From Flavobacterium cheongpyeongense (lineage in GTDB: Bacteria; Bacteroidota; Bacteroidia; Flavobacteriales; Flavobacteriaceae): a stretch of 64,000 nt of DNA. Positions 20,201 to 27,319 of the stretch are shown here, in pieces (within the stretch, counting starts at the first letter, position 1; the number at the start of each line of letters is the position of its first letter). Both the position numbers and the translations under genes were made by a program. The notes below the pieces were generated by a model. The model had not been told where the DNA came from, did no database searches, and saw only the letters and a list, made by a program, of their open reading frames with translations. The stretch is taken from the NCBI RefSeq assembly GCF_003202435.1, contig NZ_QJHK01000002.1, positions 186,001 through 250,000 on the forward strand, written 5' to 3'.

Positions 20201-20398
20201 CTCCAGCGGAATTACAATACTTTTTAATACAACATCAGCATTGGCACCTGTATAACTCGCTGATACGTTTACTGTTGGAGGGGCTATATCAGGATATTGC
20301 GATATAGGGAGTTCTACCAAACCTAAAACTCCTAAGATGACAATAATAACAGATATTACTGTCGAAAGTACAGGTCTTTGTATAAATATTTTAAACAT
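17219..20398 (-). CDS. RND multidrug efflux pump, HAE-1 family (AcrB-like)
   Basis: Inner-membrane proton-driven drug or detergent exporter, 1059 residues. The start MFKIFIQRPVLSTVISV is typical of AcrB. The proton-relay pair Asp405-Asp406 sits in GIVVDDAIVVVEAV of TM4, with the two-fold repeat of TM blocks and periplasmic porter domains. The C-terminus carries an unusual acidic tail rich in Asp/Glu (about residues 1038-1052). The gene lies 5 bp after the adaptor stop. Regulation probably involves the divergent promoter region or the LytS/LytTR pair. Substrates cannot be read from sequence. Confidence 0.97.
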   Translation of the reverse strand: MFKIFIQRPVLSTVISVIIVILGVLGLVELPISQYPDIAPPTVNVSASYTGANADVVLKSIVIPLEEQINGVENMTYMTSTATNDGNASIKIYFKVGTNPDLAAVNVQNRVSRATSLLPSEVTQAGVTVTKSQSSNLLIFSLYSDDKTYDQTFLQNYAKINLVPQIQRVVGVGDVSVFGSKDYSMRIWLKPDIMQQYKLIPSDISAALAEQNIEAAPGKFGENGDQAFQYVIKYKGRLTSQKEFGDIIIKSVGNGQMLRLKDVAKVELGSLSYAATIKTNGVESAAMAISQTPGSNARDVINNSKKLIEEATKSFPKGVKYTILVDVNENLDASIEKVIHTLIEAFILVFIVVFIFLQDLRSTLIPAIAVPVAIVGTFFFLSLFGFTINLLTLFAMVLAIGIVVDDAIVVVEAVHAKLDHGYKSSKKATIDAMNDISGAIISITLVMAAVFIPVTFINGSTGVFYKQFGITLAVAIILSAVNALTLSPALCALLLKPHADDHRHKSYLQRFYTSFNVAFENVTNRYKRSVSFLSVKKWIVLAAILIAGLGLFYMMKTTPSAFVPAEDQGTIFANISLPPSASMERSDIIAKQVDSIAKTIPGVKNTLRIVGQNFTAGAGSAYSMVIVKLVPWGERDLSVNDVIGQLFAKTSGIREANIFFISPPTIQGFGQSGGFEFQLQDKGGHSTAEFFKVNTEFLERLAKRPEIQYATTPFNPGFPQYMMEINLAKAKEAGVPVNTILSTMQGYYGGLYASNFNKFGKQYRVMIQASPEFRTNTEGLNKIFIRNNSGTMAPITEFIKMTRVFGPESISRFNLFSSISITGAPNQGYSSGDAIKAIQEVAAENLPAGYGYEFSGLTREELASGSETIFIFILCLVFVYFLLSAQYESYILPFAVLFSIPFGLAGAYLFSIIFKLNSNIYLQISLIMLIGLLAKNGILIVEFALDRRRKGLPIVEAAIAGAVARLRPILMTSFAFIFGLVPLMFATGAGAVGNRSIGTGAVGGMLIGTILGVFVIPVLFIIFQTLQEKVSGPAKESYDDDDEDDEDEDEIQLIEVHKE

Positions 20399-20403
20399 CT
20401 TTT

Positions 20404-21567
20404 TTATTTTAAGTCAGTATAAACTGTTTTCTGATTCTGATTTTGAGGTTTTATTTGGCTTCCGTCTTTTAATGAAGCTACACCTTCCAATACAATTTGA
20501 TCGCCTGCCTTTAAGCCGCTTGTCACCACATAGTAATTGCCTGCTGTGTCATCCAGGACAGTAATATTGACATTTTTGGTTTTTCCGTCTTTTCCTACTG
20601 TTACTGCAAAAATCTTATCCTGAAGCTCAAATGTTGCACTCTGAGGAACAATAATTCCTTCTTTAATCACATTTGGAATTTGCACTGTTGTACTGCTTCC
20701 GCTTCTGATAATCCCTTTTGGATTCGAAAAACGAGCTCTGATGTTTACGGTACCCGTTTCTGTATTAATTAATCCGTTTACGGTTTCAATTCTTCCTTTT
20801 TCAGCGTATAATGAACCATCCGAAAGGAGTAATGAGACCTCAGGCATATTCTTGATTTTTTGTGCTAAAGTAATTCCGGGACTTTTACCTTGAGTGAGGT
20901 TTAAAAGCTTCTTTTCATTCAATGCAAAATAGGCGTAAACGTTTCCAATACTTGAAACTGTAGTTAAAGGATCGGTTGTGTTTGAGCTTACCAGACTTCC
21001 TAAACGAAACGGAACAGACCCCACAACCCCATTAACCGGACTGGTTACGGTTGTATATCCCAAATTGGTTTTTGCATTTACCAAAGCTGCATTTGCCTGC
21101 GCTAAAGTAGCCATTGCTGACTCGTAGTTATATTGTGCCGACTCTAAATCGTACTTACTTATAATTCCTTTTTCAACCAAAGGTTTTACTTTGTTAACTG
21201 CTAATTTTGCGGCACTAACAGAAGCCTGTGCACTTTTAATACTTGCTGATGCTGTTCGGACTTCTTGTTCATATTCCGGCGCACTAATCTTAAATAAAGG
21301 CTGCCCCGTTTTGACTACTGCACCTTCATCAACAAAAATCCTGTCGATATAACCTTCAACCCTTGGGCGGATTTCTATATTTTGCTGCCCCTGAATAGTT
21401 GCCGGAAAATCAGTATATAAGGTAGCTGATTTAGTTTCTAAAGTTAGTGTTTTATATTCCTTAACTTGTAACGCACCGCCGGCCTGAGCAGATTTATCAT
21501 CTTTATTTCCGCATGAAACGATGATAAAAGACGCAGCAAAGATGCTTAAAAAAGATTGCTTGTTCAT
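20404..21567 (-). CDS. RND periplasmic adaptor lipoprotein (AcrA/MexE-like MFP)
   Basis: Membrane-fusion protein linking pump and outer channel. I start it at MNKQSFLSIF, 20 codons inside the longest open frame, because this gives a proper lipoprotein signal with Cys19 (I-V-S-C). Lipoyl halves are visible (RPRVEGYIDRIFVDEGAVVK and TTVTSPVNGVVGSVPFRLG) on either side of an alpha-helical hairpin rich in Ala/Ser. Beta-barrel and membrane-proximal domains follow. It is the first gene of adaptor-pump-channel, with 5 bp to the pump gene. Confidence 0.95.
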   Translation of the reverse strand: MNKQSFLSIFAASFIIVSCGNKDDKSAQAGGALQVKEYKTLTLETKSATLYTDFPATIQGQQNIEIRPRVEGYIDRIFVDEGAVVKTGQPLFKISAPEYEQEVRTASASIKSAQASVSAAKLAVNKVKPLVEKGIISKYDLESAQYNYESAMATLAQANAALVNAKTNLGYTTVTSPVNGVVGSVPFRLGSLVSSNTTDPLTTVSSIGNVYAYFALNEKKLLNLTQGKSPGITLAQKIKNMPEVSLLLSDGSLYAEKGRIETVNGLINTETGTVNIRARFSNPKGIIRSGSSTTVQIPNVIKEGIIVPQSATFELQDKIFAVTVGKDGKTKNVNITVLDDTAGNYYVVTSGLKAGDQIVLEGVASLKDGSQIKPQNQNQKTVYTDLK

Positions 21568-21678
21568 TTTGAAAAAGGTATAATTATAGATTATATTCGA
21601 ACAAAATAAAGCAAATAAGCAAAACAAAATTTCCCAAATAGACGAGCAGCTAAGTACAATCGATAGAGATAACTTTAC

Positions 21679-21734
21679 AGCCGATGGTTTTTTATGATTT
21701 ATTAAACAAGTGTTTAAATTCGCCTCCGTCGGCT
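21679..21734. promoter_or_regulatory. Nested inverted repeats in the RND / two-component divergent promoter
   Basis: A perfect palindrome TTAAACA-AG-TGTTTAA (21702-21717) lies inside a second inverted repeat AGCCGA (21679-21684) / TCGGCT (21729-21734), whose extended arms CAGCCGATGG and CCGTCGGCTA match imperfectly. It sits between the efflux adaptor and the divergent sensor kinase, where it could control both. No TetR-type repressor gene is adjacent; a LytTR regulator is. Alternatively the outer arms form a hairpin in the 5' leader. Confidence 0.5.
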
Positions 21735-21828
21735 ATAAAATGGTTTATAAAGCGTGTAATTCTATATTCGGCGATTGCTTTTTATTGGTATTTAAATAAA
21801 ATGTAATATTGTCTTAAAATCATAAATT

Positions 21829-22881
21829 ATGATAGCACCAAATTTTCTAAAACCCTATTTATTTGCCGGACTTCATATTCTGGGTTGGCTATTACTGGGG
21901 TTTGTTATGTTGTTTTATATCCCTTTGGCATGGAACGTCGTTCTTCCGGATGTTTTTTGGCTTTGGCAGGTGATCGTCCTGATATTATTAATTCTTTTAT
22001 TTTATTCTAATGCCAAAATCATTGTTCCAAAAACTATTTTTAAAGACAACACCACACCTTTTTTAGTTTGGGCCTTTCTGGCGATTTTTGCCATGCAGCT
22101 TATTGCTTATTTTTTTTCTTCGCAAACTGGTGTACATACCAAAGTTAGCGAAGTCATAGGTTTTAAAAAATATAGAAATCCATATTTTGACAATTACGTC
22201 TTTATGCTCACATTATTGGTTTTAGGAATTAGTACCAGCTGGTCAATGCTACAATATTGGCAAAAAGCAGCACAACATAAGCAAAAACTGGAACAGGATA
22301 AAACAATGGCTGAGCTGGCTATGCTGAAAGCACAAATTAATCCGCATTTTTTCTTTAATTCCTTAAACAGCATCTATTCTCTTACCTATTATAATATCGA
22401 AGACTCCAGAAATGCACTGCATACTTTGAGCAGAATGATGCGCTATTTACTCTACAGCACCGAAGGTGAAAGAACAACATTACTCAAAGAAGTTGAATTC
22501 CTCAAAGATTTTATTGCCTTAATGAAACTTCGTGCCAACAGCAAGTTGAATATTATGACAAACATACCTGAAAAGCTAAACGATTACCCAATCGTACCAA
22601 TGTTATTATTACCTTTAGTAGAAAATGCTTTTAAACATGGGGTACATGCTACTGAAAAAAGCGAAATTATCATAACCTTAAAACAATATGACGCCAATAT
22701 GACATTCGAAGTACTCAATACTTTCTTCGAAAAAACATCCAATACAGAACCTGGCGGAATTGGTTTAACGAATACAAAACGCAGATTACAACTTATTTAT
22801 CCTCAAAAACATATTATAAACTGTGGTATAAACAATAACGGAAAATATGAAGTTGAACTGCAGATAACTTTAGAGCAATGA
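21829..22881 (+). CDS. LytS/YpdA-type sensor histidine kinase (His_kinase PF06580)
   Basis: Membrane sensor of a two-component system. Four hydrophobic segments in about the first 140 residues (LFAGLHILGWLLLGFVMLFY is the first) are followed by a short coiled coil and the phospho-acceptor motif AQINPHFFFNSLNSI, His173. The GHKL ATPase has VENAFKHGVHA (N box) and GGIGLTNTKRRL (G box). No large extracellular sensor domain is present. Its stop overlaps the start of the LytTR gene by 4 bp. It is divergent from the RND operon, so control of efflux or envelope stress is plausible but not shown. Confidence 0.93.
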   Translation: MIAPNFLKPYLFAGLHILGWLLLGFVMLFYIPLAWNVVLPDVFWLWQVIVLILLILLFYSNAKIIVPKTIFKDNTTPFLVWAFLAIFAMQLIAYFFSSQTGVHTKVSEVIGFKKYRNPYFDNYVFMLTLLVLGISTSWSMLQYWQKAAQHKQKLEQDKTMAELAMLKAQINPHFFFNSLNSIYSLTYYNIEDSRNALHTLSRMMRYLLYSTEGERTTLLKEVEFLKDFIALMKLRANSKLNIMTNIPEKLNDYPIVPMLLLPLVENAFKHGVHATEKSEIIITLKQYDANMTFEVLNTFFEKTSNTEPGGIGLTNTKRRLQLIYPQKHIINCGINNNGKYEVELQITLEQ

Positions 22882-23609
22882 CAGTATTAAAATGTATAGC
22901 AGTAGATGATGAGCCATTGGCTTTAAAACTAGTCGAAACTTTTATCGAACAGACCCCTTTTCTGCAATTAAGCTGTAGTTGCGATAATGCAGTTGAAGCC
23001 TTAAGTTTAATTCGTGAAAAACAGCCTGATCTTGTTTTTTTGGATATAAACATGCCTAATCTCACCGGAATGGAACTGGCAAGACTCTTACAAGATCATC
23101 CCGTACCTATTCCGAAAATAATTTTCACAACTGCCTATAATCATTATGCAATTGAAGGTTATAAAGTAAATGCGGTTGATTATCTTTTGAAACCCTTTAG
23201 CTATGAAGAGTTTTTACGTGCAGCCAATAAAGTCCTGCAAATTAATGACGAAAGTTTAAATTCTTACCAATACGCTACAGGAGATGATGAGTTTTTTTTC
23301 TTAAAAGTTGAGTATCAATGGGTCCGGATTTCTTTAAAAGAGGTATCGTATATCGAAAGTTTAAAAGACTATGTAAAAGTTCATTTCGTAGATTCTGATA
23401 AAGCGATACTCTCGCTTATCTCTTTAAAAGCTTTGGAAGAAAAATTACCATCCACAAAATTTATGAGAATTCATCGTTCTTTCATTGTCTCTCTGGACAA
23501 AATAAATAGCATTAGCAAAAATTCTGTTTTCATTGGAAAAACTGAAATTACTGTAGGTGAACAATATAAAGAAGCATTTCGAACTATACTTGAAAAATGG
23601 CTTAAATAA
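22878..23609 (+). CDS. LytTR-family response regulator
   Basis: Cytoplasmic response regulator paired with the upstream kinase. The receiver domain (1-120) has the acidic pocket VDDEP (10-14), phospho-acceptor Asp56 in LVFLDINMPNL, and Lys in DYLLKPFSYEEF. The LytTR DNA-binding domain covers about 140-243, with VSYIESLKDYVKVH and FMRIHRSFIVSLDKI. 243 residues is standard. The 4-bp ATGA overlap with the kinase suggests translational coupling. LytTR proteins usually bind direct repeats; no clear pair was found by eye. Confidence 0.95.
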   Translation: MTVLKCIAVDDEPLALKLVETFIEQTPFLQLSCSCDNAVEALSLIREKQPDLVFLDINMPNLTGMELARLLQDHPVPIPKIIFTTAYNHYAIEGYKVNAVDYLLKPFSYEEFLRAANKVLQINDESLNSYQYATGDDEFFFLKVEYQWVRISLKEVSYIESLKDYVKVHFVDSDKAILSLISLKALEEKLPSTKFMRIHRSFIVSLDKINSISKNSVFIGKTEITVGEQYKEAFRTILEKWLK

Positions 23610-23624
23610 CTATAATACAACAAC

Positions 23625-23918
23625 ATGAAAAAAAGATCAAACAAATATTATCTCACATTAAGCTTAAAAGAATATGCAAATGGAGAAACAAAACCCGCCA
23701 AAGAACTTGGAATTGAATTTGAAAACCACGATGAAATTTTTAGCATCATCGAAAGAATAAAAGCTAAAAACTTATTTGATAGTGAATCCGAAGCGACTCA
23801 ATTTGCACTAGGCTTAAAATTATTTGGAGAAATTAAATTAAAACATCGACATAATCCTCTTTTTGATGAAATAAATGAAGTATTTCCAGCCTTCATGAAA
23901 AAGCTGAAAAGTTTATAA
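23625..23918 (+). CDS. DUF3861-family protein
   Basis: A 97-residue soluble protein of unknown function. It matches the DUF3861 pattern as I remember it: a start rich in Lys/Tyr, ELGIEFENHDEIFSIIERI in the first half, SEATQFALGLKLFGEI in the middle, and NPLFDEINEVFPAFMKKLK at the end. It starts 15 bp after the response regulator and is probably co-transcribed with it. No catalytic motif, signal peptide or membrane segment is visible. Confidence 0.8.
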   Translation: MKKRSNKYYLTLSLKEYANGETKPAKELGIEFENHDEIFSIIERIKAKNLFDSESEATQFALGLKLFGEIKLKHRHNPLFDEINEVFPAFMKKLKSL

Positions 23919-24118
23919 ACAAAACTTTTTTCAAGTTAACTATTTGATAACATTAAGGTTACTATAGATTTATATTTATTTTCTTAATTTGAATAAAACA
24001 AATAGTTATGAAATTCTTAAGCTTAAATTTCCTGATTTCATTTAAAGAATGGCTTTTTTTAAGAGCTATGCATTCTTCTTTCATTCATTAATTTTCACAA
24101 TCAGGATAGTAAATTTGA

Positions 24119-25489
24119 ATGAATAAATTAGAGAAGTCATTTTTAAATAAAGACCAGTTTGGTGAAGATTTTCTGTGGGGTGTTTCTACTGCAGCTTTTC
24201 AAACAGAAGGAGCCCATGACGCCGACGGAAAAGGACCTTCGATATGGGATGTTTTTACCCGTCAAAAAGGTAAAATAAAAAATGGTCATCATGCTATAAA
24301 TGCATGCGATTTTTATAATTGCTATAAAGATGACATCCATTTGATAAAAGAACTGAATATTCCGAATTTCAGGTTTTCTATTAGCTGGTCGCGCATTATG
24401 CCCAGCGGTCTTCATCCTGTCAATCAGGCAGGAATAGCGTACTACAACAAAATAATCGATTTTTTACTGGAATGCAAAATCGAACCATGGGTTACACTTT
24501 ACCACTGGGATTTACCACATGCTCTCGAAATTAAAGGAGGATGGACAAACAGAGAATGTACTTCCTGGTTTGCAGATTATACAGAAGTATGTGCACAGCA
24601 TTTTGGAGATCGTGTAAAAAACTGGATGGTTATCAACGAGCCTTCTGTTTTTACAGGTGCTGGCTATTTTCTTGGGATTCATGCGCCGGGAAAAAAAGGC
24701 ATAACGAATTATTTAAAAGCAATACACCATGTAACATTAGCTACGACCGCAGGGGCAAAAAAGCTACGACATAACATTCCTGAGGCCAATATTGGTACTA
24801 CCTTTTCCTGCACACATATTGAACCATTCTCAGATAAACCTTCAGATATTCAGGCTGCTAAACGTGTTGATACGTTGTTGAACAGAACTTTTATAGAACC
24901 GATTTTGGGACTGGGATATCCTCAAAATGATTTGCCGGTTCTTAAAAAACTTAATAATTATATTCAGGGAGATGATCTTGACAATTTAGCTTTTGACTTT
25001 GATTTCATAGGGCTACAGTGTTACACCCGCGAAATAGTCAAATCGTCCTTACTTACTCCGTACATTGGGGCTGAATTAGTAAGCGCAGAAAAAAGAAATG
25101 TTATATCGACTGAAATGGGTTGGGAAATTTACCCTCCTGCCCTATACCACATATTACAAAAATTTAATTCTTATAGTGGAATTAAAAAGATTATAATTAC
25201 CGAAAATGGTGCTGCATTTCCTGATAAAGTAGTAAATGGAAAAGTATATGACATTAAGCGAACACATTATATACAAGACCATTTAGAGCAATTATTTAAA
25301 GCAAAACAGGAAGGATGTAAAGCTGATGGCTATTTTGTCTGGAGCCTTACTGATAATTTTGAATGGGCCGAGGGTTACAATGCCCGGTTCGGATTAGTTT
25401 ACATTGATTTTGAAACTCAAAAAAGAACTATCAAACAATCAGGAATCTGGTTTCGGGATTTTTTAGAAAAAAATAAAGAAATTTTATAA
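24119..25489 (+). CDS. GH1 beta-glucosidase / beta-glycosidase
   Basis: Retaining exo-glycosidase acting on beta-glucosides, beta-galactosides or related oligosaccharides. The 456-residue TIM barrel has the GH1 N-terminal signature FLWGVSTAAFQTEGAHDADG, acid/base Glu174 in VINEPSVF, nucleophile Glu362 in IITENGAAF, and aglycone-site phrases WSLTDNFEWAEGY and RFGLVYIDF. No signal peptide is visible, so it is cytoplasmic. It stands alone, tail to tail with the AraC-type regulator at 25587. Confidence 0.95.
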   Translation: MNKLEKSFLNKDQFGEDFLWGVSTAAFQTEGAHDADGKGPSIWDVFTRQKGKIKNGHHAINACDFYNCYKDDIHLIKELNIPNFRFSISWSRIMPSGLHPVNQAGIAYYNKIIDFLLECKIEPWVTLYHWDLPHALEIKGGWTNRECTSWFADYTEVCAQHFGDRVKNWMVINEPSVFTGAGYFLGIHAPGKKGITNYLKAIHHVTLATTAGAKKLRHNIPEANIGTTFSCTHIEPFSDKPSDIQAAKRVDTLLNRTFIEPILGLGYPQNDLPVLKKLNNYIQGDDLDNLAFDFDFIGLQCYTREIVKSSLLTPYIGAELVSAEKRNVISTEMGWEIYPPALYHILQKFNSYSGIKKIIITENGAAFPDKVVNGKVYDIKRTHYIQDHLEQLFKAKQEGCKADGYFVWSLTDNFEWAEGYNARFGLVYIDFETQKRTIKQSGIWFRDFLEKNKEIL

Positions 25490-25586
25490 CTCAGTATTTA
25501 TATAATCCTTTTTTATGCCGCAATTTAACATACAGCATCTGTTTTTAAAACCCTAAAAACAAAAGAATTACACATCTTCAATTGAA

Positions 25587-26771
25587 TTAATTCTGAATAC
25601 TTAAATTTGACTTATCAGGATTTTTCCGGACGACTTTAAAATATTCGGAAGGTGATTTTCCAGTATGCTTTACGAAAGCCCTGAAACAAGTGCTCCTTGA
25701 TTTAAAACCTGCTGCCCATGCCATACCTTCAAGAGACAGATCTTTCCACTCGGGATCGTTGACCTTTTCGTTAAAATATTCTATTCTTTTAAGATTTACA
25801 AAATCCTGAAAATGAAGATTAAATTCTGAGTTGATTAAATTAGAAAGATTATTTACTGATATACCGGTTTCATCAGACAGATCCCGAATTACAAAGTTTT
25901 TTTTTAAAAAAAGTTTTTTACGAGAAAAAACCGTATTGAGTTTCAATAAATATTCTTCTTTTTTTTCTTGTGAGATTTCTTTTATTAAGGGAAGCGAGCT
26001 TTCATTTTGAATAGTTTTTGTAATTTGTGAATTACCATCTATAAAATTAAAACTATCTAATGAATAATTTGAATCATTAAAAATTTGCGGTTTAAAATAA
26101 AGCCAGCCAACTGTAAAAATAAGTACTGATGATAGCAGGATATAACATGATAAATCTACTCCATCAATTTCACTAATTAAAAAGTGATGTACAAAAAGAG
26201 TTGAAAACAAAAATAATATTACCAAATTATAGACTCTTATCCAGCCTAATAACTTTATTCTGCACAGCTTATTTTCTTCAATTTTTTTGGGATCATAATT
26301 TAAAAGCATCATCGTTTGGCAAAAAGCATAAAATAACCAAATCGTGAGGCTCAGCATTGAAAATGGGCTATCTGTTTTATCTGAAGGAAAGTCGATAAAC
26401 CTGAAGTCAAAATAACTACCAATCCAGACAAAAATTGTCAAACTAAAATATATTGAAAAAGGCAAAAAATGTAGCCAGTCATATTTTTTTAATGTTTTAT
26501 CTGAAAACAAAACACTTCGTATATACAAAAAGGCCGAAGGAGCTACTAAAAACAGGAAAGATTTAGCAAGTATAAATAAACTGGGTAAATTTTTAAAACT
26601 AATAGCCGATAAATAAAAACTATATATACTAACTACAGCCAGACTCAACAAAAATAATCCCAGAAAAAAACTTTTTGAATAATTATTTCTCGAAAAAAGG
26701 ACTATAAATGAAGTTGCAAACCCAAGTATTATAGCTAAAAAAAAGAAAAGTGAAAGTAGAATATCCATCAT
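25587..26771 (-). CDS. Membrane-anchored AraC-family regulator
   Basis: A transcription factor with about six or seven hydrophobic segments in residues 1-235 and an AraC double-HTH domain at about 285-380 (FVIRDLSDETGISVNNLSNL, then AWAAGFKSRSTCFRAFVKHTG, then SPSEYFK). Such proteins are common in Flavobacteria and are thought to sense a signal in the membrane. It is downstream of the GH2 gene on the same strand. Its targets are unknown. The first two codons are both Met, so the start is ambiguous by one residue. Confidence 0.88.
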   Translation of the reverse strand: MMDILLSLFFFLAIILGFATSFIVLFSRNNYSKSFFLGLFLLSLAVVSIYSFYLSAISFKNLPSLFILAKSFLFLVAPSAFLYIRSVLFSDKTLKKYDWLHFLPFSIYFSLTIFVWIGSYFDFRFIDFPSDKTDSPFSMLSLTIWLFYAFCQTMMLLNYDPKKIEENKLCRIKLLGWIRVYNLVILFLFSTLFVHHFLISEIDGVDLSCYILLSSVLIFTVGWLYFKPQIFNDSNYSLDSFNFIDGNSQITKTIQNESSLPLIKEISQEKKEEYLLKLNTVFSRKKLFLKKNFVIRDLSDETGISVNNLSNLINSEFNLHFQDFVNLKRIEYFNEKVNDPEWKDLSLEGMAWAAGFKSRSTCFRAFVKHTGKSPSEYFKVVRKNPDKSNLSIQN

Positions 26772-26816
26772 AATAACTTAATCCGTATTAATACATTCCT
26801 ATATGTCTTTTTGAGT

Positions 26817-26975
26817 TCAATTAAAAAGAATTGATTTATTAAGCCATTGAAAAGTATACTTAGCCTTAATCCAAGTTTTGTAAACTTTTTTACTATTCCA
26901 GGAGGAAAAGGTATCACGGTCGTCATACCACCGATCACCAATATCTACATGCACAATCTTTCTTTTAATAGGCAT
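26817..26975 (-). CDS. Candidate 52-residue protein, unknown
   Basis: Open frame starting MPIKRKIVHVDIGDRWYDDR and ending WLNKSILFN, rich in Trp, Tyr and Lys, with no signal peptide. The composition looks protein-like (four Trp and three Tyr in 52 residues) rather than random AT-rich translation. It lies between the GH2 gene and the AraC regulator on their strand, 41 bp from the regulator's start. I do not recognise it; it could be a small protein or the remnant of a larger gene. Confidence 0.35.
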   Translation of the reverse strand: MPIKRKIVHVDIGDRWYDDRDTFSSWNSKKVYKTWIKAKYTFQWLNKSILFN

Positions 26976-27319
26976 TTGTGTTATTGTTTAAATTGGTAAT
27001 TAATTTAGTATTAACGTTGATGTATTAAAATTCCACATGAACAAAAAGGCAATATATACCTATATACCAATACATTAACAAACCAAAGATAAATTATTTT
27101 ATTTTAACAACATATGAAAAAAGATTAAATTTCTTACTTATTCAACTATAATAGGCTTAAATTATACCTACAAGGTCGAAAAGACCTTGCAGGATTAGTG
27201 AAATGATGATTTTGTAGTCAATAGAGCCTAATAAAATTAGCTTGTATTTATATCAGAGTTATTCCAGAGAATATCGAACTTTTAAATGAATTATATAAGG
27301 TATAACTTAAACCAAAAAC
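26976..27319. other. Gap downstream of the GH2 gene
   Basis: 344 bp without a recognised gene. It contains a palindromic repeat at 27167-27193. Imperfect TAGGCT (27152-27157) and AGCCTA (27225-27230) flanks lie around it in inverted orientation. The rest is AT-rich and featureless to me. Confidence 0.5.
27167..27193. repeat. Short palindrome CCTACAAGGTC-GAAAA-GACCTTGCAGG
   Basis: 11-bp arms with one mismatch around a 5-nt loop. Sequences of this kind (CCTnCAAGGT...ACCTTGnAGG) are widespread between genes in Flavobacterium as far as I recall. Without a T-run it is not a standard terminator, though it lies downstream of the GH2 gene. Confidence 0.6.

Noticed and set aside
24008..24091. Short frame MKFLSLNFLISFKEW... 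upstream of the GH1 gene
   Set aside because: 27 codons of AT-rich sequence with no promoter, terminator or recognisable pattern; likely chance.
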